Source: a virus. From it: a stretch of DNA of 21,707 bases. A program made the position numbers and the translations under genes. The stretch spans positions 1-21,707 of the IMG/VR virus record IMGVR_UViG_3300015368_000155. One strand, written 5' to 3'. Positions 12,961 to 19,501 of the stretch are shown here, in pieces. The stretch's first letter is position 1. Each line of letters starts with the position of its first letter. Below the pieces are notes generated by a model, which was not told where the DNA came from, did no database searches, and was given only the letters and a program-made list of their open reading frames with translations.

Positions 12961-13119
12961 ATGAAACAATTTTTATTATTAGTTTTAACTGCTTTTACTT
13001 TTATGATGTTTGGCATTTCTCAGTGTCACGCAGCTACTAAATGTGAGCGTGACTACACAGGTGGTATCTGTTGTTGGGATACCAATACCGAAGGACCATT
13101 TAAACCAATTAACTGCTAA
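12961..13119 (+). CDS. Small secreted Cys-rich protein (52 aa)
   Basis: The ATG follows AAGGACAAGAAA. Residues 1-25 form a clear signal peptide: MKQ, a hydrophobic core (FLLLVLTAFTFMMFGI), and a likely cut near CHA-AT. The mature part, about 27 residues, has four Cys (one in KCERD, a CC pair in GGICCWD, one in the terminal NC) and could be held by two disulfides in the periplasm. The stop overlaps the RusA start as TAATG. A phage product exported during early expression could act on host envelope or superinfecting phages; the function is unknown. Confidence 0.65.
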   Translation: MKQFLLLVLTAFTFMMFGISQCHAATKCERDYTGGICCWDTNTEGPFKPINC

Positions 13120-13499
13120 TGATTCATTTAAACCTACCTTATCCACCCTCAATCAATAACTACTGGATCGCTAGTGGACATCGTAGGTTTATCAGCCAAC
13201 GGGGAAGGGATTTTAAAAATGATGTGGCAGCTTATTGCAAAGAATACCGAGTATCCAGCTTTGGAGATGCCCCTGTATGGGTTGACATCATCCTTAGACC
13301 ACGCTCAAAGAAACTTATGGACATTGATAACTGTGTCAAACCAATATTGGATGCACTTATCGGGATCGTATATACAGACGATGTTAGCGTGCAGAGAATC
13401 ACTATTGAGAGAGGTTTACCAATCAAAGGTGGTGGATGCGTAGTAATGATTGACCGAATGGAAGAACACTCCGCAAGCTCAGATGCGAATTTGGCGTAA
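13119..13499 (+). CDS. rusA: RusA-family Holliday junction resolvase
   Basis: A 126-residue protein, the normal RusA length. Seen: the N-terminal LPYPPSINNYW (5-15); the acidic motif DIDNCVKPILDAL (68-80) in which Asp68, Asp70 and Asp78 are of the family's catalytic type; and YTDDVSV (85-91) with two further Asp. RusA cuts four-way DNA junctions, which a RecT-based recombination system will form; it may also trim branched DNA before packaging. Start ATG overlaps the previous stop as TAATG. Confidence 0.9.
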   Translation: MIHLNLPYPPSINNYWIASGHRRFISQRGRDFKNDVAAYCKEYRVSSFGDAPVWVDIILRPRSKKLMDIDNCVKPILDALIGIVYTDDVSVQRITIERGLPIKGGGCVVMIDRMEEHSASSDANLA

Positions 13500-13509
13500 A
13501 TTAGCCAGA

Positions 13510-13552
13510 TAGTTAGGTGGGCTACGGTGAGGGTCTTTTTGAGCAGCTCACC
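13510..13552 (+). repeat. Inverted CCTAACTA box and GGTGAG/CTCACC stem-loop
   Basis: TAGTTAGG (13510-13517) is the exact reverse complement of the leader box CCTAACTA. GGTGAG (13526-13531) and CTCACC (13547-13552) pair around a loop holding five T. This short gap between rusA and a 28-residue frame may hold a weak terminator or a regulatory structure. Confidence 0.4.
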
Positions 13553-13571
13553 ACTATTTATGGGGATAAAT

Positions 13572-13658
13572 ATGAAATTGTTATTTTGGCGTAAGACAAA
13601 GTGCTACGAAATAGTCAAGGTTTGTAATGATTGCGTGGTTATCAAGGAATTTGTATGA
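13572..13658 (+). CDS. Micro-ORF with CxxC (28 aa)
   Basis: The ATG follows GGGGA with a 6-base spacer, and the stop overlaps the next gene as ATGA, so translation is well supported by context. The product is basic at first (MKLLFWRKTKCYEIVK) and then holds VCNDCVV, a CxxC that could bind metal or be redox active. No family recognised. Confidence 0.5.
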   Translation: MKLLFWRKTKCYEIVKVCNDCVVIKEFV

Positions 13659-13927
13659 CAGTCGCTCAGACCTCGATTAGCGCTTATAAAGAGCATAAAG
13701 CCAGTGGCAAGGTAGGCTCACAAGCTAGAGCTATATTGGACTTTATGAATCCTGGTGAGGGGTATTCACGCAGGGAGCTTCATGTTTTAACTGGATTAGA
13801 GTTAAGTTCAATTTGCGGTAGGGTCAATGAGCTACTAGAGATGGGGATGCTTAAAGAAGGATCTAAGCGCAAATGTATGGTTACTAAAAAGACGATTTCA
13901 CCTGTTATTAAGGATTCATTGTTTTAA
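13655..13927 (+). CDS. Winged-helix-like DNA-binding protein (90 aa)
   Basis: ATG 13655 overlaps the micro-ORF stop as ATGA, better supported than an earlier in-frame TTG at 13631. Residues about 38-72 read as a winged helix: YSRRELHVLTGLELSSICGR followed by VNELLEMGMLKEGSKRKC. This is the type of small helix-turn-helix protein common in phage early and replication regions, and it may regulate the metabolic cassette that follows. Target unknown. Its stop overlaps the next start as TAATG. Confidence 0.65.
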   Translation: MTVAQTSISAYKEHKASGKVGSQARAILDFMNPGEGYSRRELHVLTGLELSSICGRVNELLEMGMLKEGSKRKCMVTKKTISPVIKDSLF

Positions 13928-14544
13928 TGAAAAATTGCACAAAAGAAGATTTAATTGAGTTTGAGAAAGCGGTAGCAGCTCACTGGGAAGCAGGAGATTT
14001 ACCTTATCTCATTCATTTATCAGGCGGTAATGAGGATTTTTTGATTGACTTGTTTAAGGAGATTAAAGATGGAGATTGGATTTTCAGCACTCATCGGAAT
14101 CACCATCACGCTCTATTGGCTGGAATACCCGCAAATGAGCTTATGGCAAGCATTTTGGATGGCGATTCTATGTTTGTTTTCGACAATAATCGTCATTTTT
14201 TTACTTCAAGCATTTTATCTGGCACTTGCGCTATTGCAACAGGTCTGGCTTATGCTTTAAAAGAAGAAGGTAGCTCTAGCAGGGTCTGGTGTTTCTTAGG
14301 TGATGGCGCAGAAGAACAAGGACACTTTTATGAGGCGGTAATGATGGTCCAAGGGCATGATTTACCTTGCACATTCATTATTGAAGATAACAACCGTAGC
14401 GTTGATTCCACGCTAGAGGAGCGCTTACCTTATCAATTTAGATTTAGATTGCCAGGGTGCGTAATCCGCAACAACTACGATCCTACTTATCCTCATGCGG
14501 GTAATGGCACTAAGAAGCACATTGTATTTAAGGACATCAAATGA
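13927..14544 (+). CDS. Thiamine-diphosphate enzyme, E1-alpha-like subunit (205 aa)
   Basis: The pyrophosphate-binding half of a 2-oxoacid dehydrogenase E1-type enzyme. Seen: STHRNHHHALLAGIP (54-68), as in E1 alpha chains; SGTCAIATGLAYAL (98-111); and the TPP/metal motif GDG at 125-127 followed after 27 residues by NN at 155-156. These chains handle activated acyl or ketol groups. It is much shorter than a dehydrogenase alpha chain (over 300 residues), lacking most of the C-terminal region, so a stand-alone decarboxylase or C-C bond-forming enzyme is more likely than a classical dehydrogenase. Pairs with the beta-like gene at 14864. Substrate unknown. Confidence 0.85.
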   Translation: MKNCTKEDLIEFEKAVAAHWEAGDLPYLIHLSGGNEDFLIDLFKEIKDGDWIFSTHRNHHHALLAGIPANELMASILDGDSMFVFDNNRHFFTSSILSGTCAIATGLAYALKEEGSSSRVWCFLGDGAEEQGHFYEAVMMVQGHDLPCTFIIEDNNRSVDSTLEERLPYQFRFRLPGCVIRNNYDPTYPHAGNGTKKHIVFKDIK

Positions 14545-14867
14545 ATAATGAACCAGTAGCGTGGATGTTTGAAAAAGATGGTGCATATATGTGCATTAAA
14601 CACGACAACAGAGTTAATTATGATGGCGGTATTCCACTCTATACCCATCCAGTAAACCCATATCAATCTATGCAAATCCTTGAGGATGGGCAAATTGTGC
14701 CTGTGTTTAAAGAACTAACAGATGAGGATATTGCTAAAGTTGTGCATGAGTTAAATCAAAAAGCAAATACTCCTGAACGATGGGTAACTGCTATGCAGAT
14801 AGGTGCTGAAACCATTATTCAATTAAGGGATGAGTTAGCAATACTAAGAAAGGCACAGGGGAAATGA
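14541..14867 (+). CDS. Small phage protein of VAWM...PLYTHP type between TPP subunits (108 aa)
   Basis: ATGA overlaps at both ends join it tightly to the TPP subunit genes. The N-terminal half, EPVAWMFEKDGAYMCIKHD then GGIPLYTHPVNP, is a pattern I know from many phage proteins without known role. The C-terminal half is helical (ELTDEDIAKVVHELNQKAN, then a final charged helix with LRDELAILRKAQGK). It is not a known part of TPP enzymes. It could be an insertion in the operon or a partner of the complex. Confidence 0.65.
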   Translation: MNNEPVAWMFEKDGAYMCIKHDNRVNYDGGIPLYTHPVNPYQSMQILEDGQIVPVFKELTDEDIAKVVHELNQKANTPERWVTAMQIGAETIIQLRDELAILRKAQGK

Positions 14868-15379
14868 GCTACAAGGATGAGCTTACTAAAGCCAATACCA
14901 AATTAGCAGGTTATCCCAATGTGCGTTTTGTGGGATATGGTCTTAAAAAAGGTCGTGCTTTAGGAACGCTCAAAAATGTCAAAGATGAGCAAATTATTGA
15001 GATGCCTGTAGCAGAGAACTTGATGATGGGGTTTGCAATAGGGCTATCACTCAAGGGATACCTCCCAGTGGTCTTTATTGAGCGTATGGACTTCTTAATG
15101 AACGCAATGGATGCAATGGTCAACCATTTAGACAAAATAGCCAAAATCTCTCATGGTGAGTTTCACCCAAAAGTCATTATTCGTTGCATTGTGGGCAATA
15201 CCAAGAAGCCTCTTTATACAGGCGCTACTCATACTCAAGATTTAACCGAAGGAATACGCCAAATGGTGAGCTTTCCTGTGTGGAAAATGAAAGATGAGGG
15301 TGATATTGAGGTGTTTTATGACCTTGCCAGCAAGACTTTTGATTCCGTAATGTTGGTCGAATATAAGGATTTAGCGTGA
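14864..15379 (+). CDS. Thiamine-diphosphate enzyme, E1-beta-like subunit (171 aa)
   Basis: The pyrimidine-binding half of the split TPP enzyme. Seen: IIEMPVAEN (44-52), whose Glu51 matches the Glu that activates TPP in E1 beta chains; GFAIGLSLKGYLPVVFIERM (56-75); and DAMVNHLDKI (83-92), as in the VN--AK motif; then GATHTQDL (110-117). It stops where E1 beta chains continue into their transketolase C-terminal domain, so this gene holds the pyrimidine domain alone, like the small subunits of sulfopyruvate decarboxylase. ATGA start, GTGA end. No E2 or E3 gene is present in the window. Confidence 0.85.
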   Translation: MSYKDELTKANTKLAGYPNVRFVGYGLKKGRALGTLKNVKDEQIIEMPVAENLMMGFAIGLSLKGYLPVVFIERMDFLMNAMDAMVNHLDKIAKISHGEFHPKVIIRCIVGNTKKPLYTGATHTQDLTEGIRQMVSFPVWKMKDEGDIEVFYDLASKTFDSVMLVEYKDLA

Positions 15380-16470
15380 AAAGCAACAAATATAGCGATT
15401 TTAAGATCTTTCACCATCCAGAAAAGCTGATTTCTTTTGAGGCGGGGAGAGTTACTGCACCTGTGTATGTTCGGGTCAAGCCAATCAACCTTTGTAATCA
15501 TGGCTGTTTCTTTTGCGTGTACAGCACTGGTTTTAGAGTAAAAGACGGTGGAGAAGAAGAACATATTGTTAGCGGTATGCACGAGGACATGAAGGAAGAT
15601 GACATCATCCCTAGAGATAAGATGATTGAGATCTTGCATGACCTAGCTAACATGGGTACTAAAGCGATTACCTGGAGTGGTGGTGGAGAGCCATTGATTC
15701 ACCCAGATATATCAGAGTTCATGCGCTTGACATTAGATCTCAAGATGGACCTTTCAATCATTACTAATGGGCAGAACCTAGTTAAAGAGAAGGCAGAAGT
15801 GCTATCTCATGCCAAGTGGGTGCGTGTATCAATGGATTACACCAATGGCGAGGAAATGAAGCGGTTTAGGAATGTGCCAGAAAAGAGCTTTGATAGCATC
15901 ATCCGTAATTTAAAAGGTTTTGCAGAAATGAAGGATGCGGGATGTGATCTGGCTGTTAATTATATTGTGCATCGCAACAATTACAAAAATCTTGGGGGAC
16001 TAACCCAGTTATTAAAAGATAGCGGTGTTGAAAATGTGCGTTTCAGTCCAATGTATGTACCAGATTTCTACGAATACCATAAACCGATAGCAGAGGAAGT
16101 TAATGAACAACTTAAAAACATTCAAGCTATTACTACTGAAAAGTTTAGTGTTAATAGCACTTACAACATTACTCCTGGGAGTAGTCACTCTCATACTAGA
16201 AGCTATAACAAGTGCTTCGTTATGCAGACCGTACCCGTCATCGGTGCAGACCTCAATGTATATGCCTGTCATAACAAAGCCTACGATAAGTCAGGATGTA
16301 TAGGATCTATCAAGGACACCAGCTTTCACAGGCTATGGTTTAGCCCTGAAACACAAGCCTACATGGACAAATTTAACGCTAAAACCACCTGTATGCACGA
16401 GTGTTCTAACGACAGAAAGAACATATTGATTAACGAAGTCATTAACGCTAGTACCGACAACTTTATTTAA
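15376..16470 (+). CDS. Radical SAM enzyme with SPASM-like C-terminal domain
   Basis: A 364-residue protein. The SAM-binding iron-sulfur cluster motif Cx3CxxC is Cys40, Cys44, Cys47 (LCNHGCFFCVY), followed by the GGE motif at 103-105 (SGGGEPLIHPD). The C-terminal part has five more Cys (280, 298, 308, 339, 343), the last two in CMHEC, suggesting an auxiliary iron-sulfur cluster of the SPASM/twitch kind. Such enzymes start radical reactions on peptides, sugars or nucleosides. It starts with GTG overlapping the E1-beta stop (GTGA), so it is coupled to the TPP genes and probably shares their pathway. The substrate cannot be told. Confidence 0.9.
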   Translation: MKSNKYSDFKIFHHPEKLISFEAGRVTAPVYVRVKPINLCNHGCFFCVYSTGFRVKDGGEEEHIVSGMHEDMKEDDIIPRDKMIEILHDLANMGTKAITWSGGGEPLIHPDISEFMRLTLDLKMDLSIITNGQNLVKEKAEVLSHAKWVRVSMDYTNGEEMKRFRNVPEKSFDSIIRNLKGFAEMKDAGCDLAVNYIVHRNNYKNLGGLTQLLKDSGVENVRFSPMYVPDFYEYHKPIAEEVNEQLKNIQAITTEKFSVNSTYNITPGSSHSHTRSYNKCFVMQTVPVIGADLNVYACHNKAYDKSGCIGSIKDTSFHRLWFSPETQAYMDKFNAKTTCMHECSNDRKNILINEVINASTDNFI

Positions 16471-16478
16471 GGAAAATC

Positions 16479-17258
16479 ATGGCAACTAAAAAGAAAGCAG
16501 CACCTAAAGCACCTGTACAACCGATTATTTTTATTGCTACCCCTATGTATGGCGGTATGTGTGCTGGCTTTTACACTCAGTCAATATTGCAGTCTATTAG
16601 CGTACTAAGCCAAGCGGGAATCCAAACTCAGTTTAGCTTTATGTTTAATGAGAGCCTTATTACTAGGGCTAGAAACGCTTTAGCGCATACCTTCTTAAAA
16701 TCTAACTCTACTCATCTGATGTTTATTGATGCAGACATCAAATTCAGACCAGAGGACATTGTAAGAATGATTCAAGCTGATAAAGACATCATCTGCGGTA
16801 TCTACCCTAAAAAAGAGATCAACTGGAATAGCACTAAGCAAGCAATGGATGCGGGTGTGCCAAATGACCAGTTAAAAAGCCATACAGGTAGTTTTGTAGT
16901 CAACCTAGTGGACTATGCAGGTGAAGTCACTGTTCCCATAGATCAACCAGTAGAGATTTTTAATGGTGGCACTGGCTTTATGCTGATTAAACGCAAGGTG
17001 TTTGAGAAGTTAAAGAAAAAAGTTCCTTCTTACACCAATGATGTAGGAGATCTCTCAGGTCAGTTAAATCACGCAGAGCAAATCCATGAATACTTTGCTA
17101 CTTCAATTGAGCCTGGTAGCAATCGCTTGTTATCTGAGGATTATCACTTTTGCCGTATCTGGAGATTAGCGGGTGGAAAAGTGTTTGCAGCGCCTTGGGC
17201 TAACTTAGGACACTTAGGAAGCTACTTGTTTGAAGGACAGCTTACTCCAGCACCTTGA
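16479..17258 (+). CDS. GT-A-like glycosyltransferase, phage type (259 aa)
   Basis: The ATG follows TTAAGGAAAATC. A Lys/Ala/Pro-rich start (1-15) precedes a GT-A-like fold: IIFIATPMYGGMCAGFY (16-32), the DXD-type motif FIDADIKFR (82-90), then NGGTGFMLIKRKVFEKL (about 164-180) and a LLSEDYHFCRIWR stretch, where the acidic pair is expected near the acceptor site. Common in tailed phages near metabolic genes. As last gene of the TPP/radical SAM cassette it may attach the modified sugar or base product to its acceptor. It ends 17 bases inside the convergent gene. Confidence 0.75.
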   Translation: MATKKKAAPKAPVQPIIFIATPMYGGMCAGFYTQSILQSISVLSQAGIQTQFSFMFNESLITRARNALAHTFLKSNSTHLMFIDADIKFRPEDIVRMIQADKDIICGIYPKKEINWNSTKQAMDAGVPNDQLKSHTGSFVVNLVDYAGEVTVPIDQPVEIFNGGTGFMLIKRKVFEKLKKKVPSYTNDVGDLSGQLNHAEQIHEYFATSIEPGSNRLLSEDYHFCRIWRLAGGKVFAAPWANLGHLGSYLFEGQLTPAP

Positions 17259-17439
17259 TCTTTAACCAGATGCGTTCATGTAACCAATATAGGGCTATCT
17301 TAGAAAATAGCTCTATAAAAGCTATGCTAAACGCTAGGTTTACTTGACCTGTCACTATCCAAGATAAAACAAAGGTATCAAGACTGCCTGTAATGCGCCA
17401 AGTTACAGCTTTAAGCAGTGATTTGTAATGACTATCCAT
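17242..17439 (-). CDS. DUF2061 small membrane protein (65 aa)
   Basis: Matches the DUF2061 pattern from memory: an N-terminal KSLLKAVTWRITGSLDTFVL, then WIVTGQVNLAFSIAFIELFS and KIALYWLHERIWLKI. Two hydrophobic segments predict a small inner-membrane protein. The role of the family is not established. It is the last gene of the leftward lysis-side operon, its start overlapping the previous stop as TAATG. Its 3' end overlaps the convergent glycosyltransferase gene by 17 bases, with no terminator between them. Confidence 0.8.
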   Translation of the reverse strand: MDSHYKSLLKAVTWRITGSLDTFVLSWIVTGQVNLAFSIAFIELFSKIALYWLHERIWLKIKVLE

Positions 17440-18047
17440 TATTTGATCTTTAAATATTGTTTTACTTGGTCAAGAAGTTGTAATTGTTGTGGAGTGTATG
17501 CGCTTTTAGCATCATCCCATTGATTAAATGTGTATCCCCTAAAGTATCCTGGCATACCACTAGCTTCTTTCCATTGTTCAAATGGTCTTGATTCTTTAAA
17601 TTCTGGATGTTGTTGATAATAAGCGTATTGATCTTGTAATACTTTTTGTTGCTCTGGCGTGAAAGAACTAGCAAATTGTTGGTATCTTTGCGCTAAAAAC
17701 GGATCTTTTTCAACACCGTAATGGCTTACATAATCAGCCAAAATATCAATAGGTCTAGTTTTTGGATCAAAAACTTGAACCCCAACTTTGCCCATTGGAA
17801 TGTTTTGTGGTCTTGGGTATTCTGGCGAACCAGTTTCTTCAGGACTGTAAAACTCTAAAAATCCCCTGCCTTTACCTGGAGCGTAATCAAAAGCTATGTC
17901 TTTATCGGCAAGATAAGGGTATTCCGATTTTGCTTTTTCAAAAATCATTTGACCAACAACAGCATTATTGTCTGGCATAGGTATTGCTGGAGCATTAGCA
18001 AACTCGGCAGGAGCTGCGCTTACCGATACTGAGGAATTATCAGCCAT
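17439..18047 (-). CDS. Unknown late-region protein (202 aa)
   Basis: A soluble protein with an Ala/Pro/Ser-rich N-terminus (DNSSVSVSAAPAEFANAPAI), a Tyr/Phe/Asp-rich middle (DYAPGKGRGFLEFYSPEETG), and a Gln/Tyr-rich helical C-terminal part (LQDQYAYYQQHPEFKE, then the FNQWDDAKSAYTPQQLQLL end). No signal peptide and no recognised family. ATG 18047 has no clear ribosome site but is three bases from the stop of the previous gene, so it is probably translated by coupling. Location after the lysis genes is compatible with a virion protein or late accessory. Confidence 0.7.
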   Translation of the reverse strand: MADNSSVSVSAAPAEFANAPAIPMPDNNAVVGQMIFEKAKSEYPYLADKDIAFDYAPGKGRGFLEFYSPEETGSPEYPRPQNIPMGKVGVQVFDPKTRPIDILADYVSHYGVEKDPFLAQRYQQFASSFTPEQQKVLQDQYAYYQQHPEFKESRPFEQWKEASGMPGYFRGYTFNQWDDAKSAYTPQQLQLLDQVKQYLKIK

Positions 18048-18049
18048 GA

Positions 18050-18586
18050 TTAAGGAGCGTTACCGCCAACACCAAAGCTAGTATTGGCAGGTGATTGAGT
18101 AAATCCAGTTTGTCCTGGCTTGGGATGATCGTGTGTCCAAGGGCTTTCATTCAATGGTCCATAGCAACTAGCCAAGGTTACGCCATTGACCTTCTCAGGC
18201 TGAATCTGACACAGGTATGACCACATATTGCTGATCTGGGTTTGTGGAGTAGTGCCAATTACGAATGAGCGGAAGGCTGCGGGTTGATTAGACCAATCAG
18301 GTGCTTGTGGATAGCTTGATTGTTGGCTAAACAATGACCATACAGTTCCTGGTTTAGCATCACAAGAGCCATTCATAAGATCTAAGTCAGCAATAGATCT
18401 ACCCGTTAACACTGGGCATACTGCCATGCCTTCTTGAAAGGTTTTGCCGTTAATCACCATTGTTTTACCCGTTGGGCTTGCACCACTAGCAGCGCATAAG
18501 GCATATTGACCATTGCAAACAGCAAGGGTGTGGGCTAATGCTGAACCGCAAGCAAACAACGCCAACATTAAAATAATCTTACGCAT
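18050..18586 (-). CDS. Secreted Cys-rich protein beside endolysin (178 aa)
   Basis: ATG 18586 follows AAGGA with a 10-base spacer and overlaps the endolysin end by 8 bases; the TTG at 18610 in the same frame is not needed. Residues 1-19 form a signal peptide (MRKIILMLALFACGSALAH), probably cut after SALA. The mature part has several Cys (VCNGQYALC, MAVCPVL, NGSC, YLCQ, SCYG) that could form disulfides in the periplasm. The SPTGKTMVINGKTFQEG and DLMNGSCDAKPGTVWSLF stretches look familiar from conserved phage and prophage proteins of unknown role. Not a recognisable spanin. Confidence 0.7.
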   Translation of the reverse strand: MRKIILMLALFACGSALAHTLAVCNGQYALCAASGASPTGKTMVINGKTFQEGMAVCPVLTGRSIADLDLMNGSCDAKPGTVWSLFSQQSSYPQAPDWSNQPAAFRSFVIGTTPQTQISNMWSYLCQIQPEKVNGVTLASCYGPLNESPWTHDHPKPGQTGFTQSPANTSFGVGGNAP

Positions 18587-19007
18587 AGCTTCTTGTTCCT
18601 TGTTTATCAATAATTAAAGTCTGATTACGGGGTGTCATTCTGACTTCATTGGGTACTGAAATGTGTGTCCAACTATCAAATTCTCTAATTAACTGGTCGT
18701 ATTGAATGTCTGATGCTCTAATGGCTTTGACTACCTCATCTGGTGTCATGCCAGGCACTCTAATATCGGCTGCGCAACCTAAACAATGTTGGCTAGTAGG
18801 TTTGCTTCCTACCGCAGCATTGACTTGCAACGATCTAAAAGCGCTGTTAACCATGATTGGCTTTCCACCAAGCATCTTTTTAACTTGTTCAAGCAGCTCC
18901 GCCACTCGTTCAAGATTGTTGATTTGATCTGCGTTAGGAGTGTTGTCAAACTCCCGATGATCGGTGTGAGTAAGTTCTTCAAGAGTGAAATGCTCCGTTA
19001 AGTTCAT
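18579..19007 (-). CDS. Endolysin, peptidase M15 family (zinc D-Ala-D-Ala carboxypeptidase-like)
   Basis: A 142-residue peptidoglycan peptidase. Seen: the N-terminal FTLEELTHTD stretch typical of M15_3 proteins, NSAFRS (54-59), the zinc motif SQHCLGCAADI with His74 and Asp81, and WTHISV with His115 as third ligand. It cuts peptide stems of peptidoglycan at the end of infection. It starts within an overlap with the holin gene (ATGA, 19007-19004), giving the holin-endolysin order expected of a lysis cassette. The length is normal for this class. Confidence 0.9.
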   Translation of the reverse strand: MNLTEHFTLEELTHTDHREFDNTPNADQINNLERVAELLEQVKKMLGGKPIMVNSAFRSLQVNAAVGSKPTSQHCLGCAADIRVPGMTPDEVVKAIRASDIQYDQLIREFDSWTHISVPNEVRMTPRNQTLIIDKQGTRSYA

Positions 19008-19501
19008 TTAGCAGGTGTCGAGTTATAAAGCATGGCATCCTTTTTTTGACTGCCAGCAGAAGATCCAAAGTAAAAAGCAATAATTCCCGTCCAAGCAGTG
19101 CCTAATGAGCCAAGCATAATCATTAAGGGTGTATTCGCAGTATCCGCAGGAGTAACCATAAGGTAAGCCAATATGCCAAAAAACCCAATGGTAACAAGAA
19201 TACTAAGCAAAGGAGGGATAATGCTTTGAGTAGTCGTTTGCATATCTCTAGCACTTTTACGATCCTCCACAGCAAGCTGTTCAAAGTTTAAGCCTAGAGC
19301 TTGAGTTTGCTCTTTAAAGCGTATTTCTTCTTGTTGTACTGCTGCAATCTGATCTGCCGATAGTTTGTTATCGTTAATCATGGACTGCACTTGGTCAGGC
19401 GCAACCCCAAATAGCTTAGATAAAGCCGTTACTGCTAAACCTGCTAGTGGACCGCCAAGGCAAGTAGCGATTGTGGGCGCTATTTGCGTTAGCCAGTTCA
19501 T
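19004..19501 (-). CDS. Holin, three-transmembrane (GTA/3TM type)
   Basis: A 165-residue protein with a hydrophobic N-terminal segment (GGPLAGLAVTALSKLFG, 16-32), a charged Glu/Gln/Lys helix (about 35-85), and two strong transmembrane helices (IIPPLLSILVTIGFFGILAY at 94-113, and about 125-146, MIMLGSLGTAWTGIIAFYFG), ending in a polar tail. This layout matches the GTA_holin_3TM family. Holins open the inner membrane so the endolysin reaches the wall. Start ATG overlaps the previous stop as TAATG. Placed directly before the endolysin. Confidence 0.85.
   Translation of the reverse strand: MNWLTQIAPTIATCLGGPLAGLAVTALSKLFGVAPDQVQSMINDNKLSADQIAAVQQEEIRFKEQTQALGLNFEQLAVEDRKSARDMQTTTQSIIPPLLSILVTIGFFGILAYLMVTPADTANTPLMIMLGSLGTAWTGIIAFYFGSSAGSQKKDAMLYNSTPAK

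Noticed and set aside
14045-14260. Hydrophobic 71-residue frame inside the E1-alpha-like gene
   Set aside because: Although membrane-like in composition, it is an alternate reading of conserved TPP-binding sequence and has no ribosome site.
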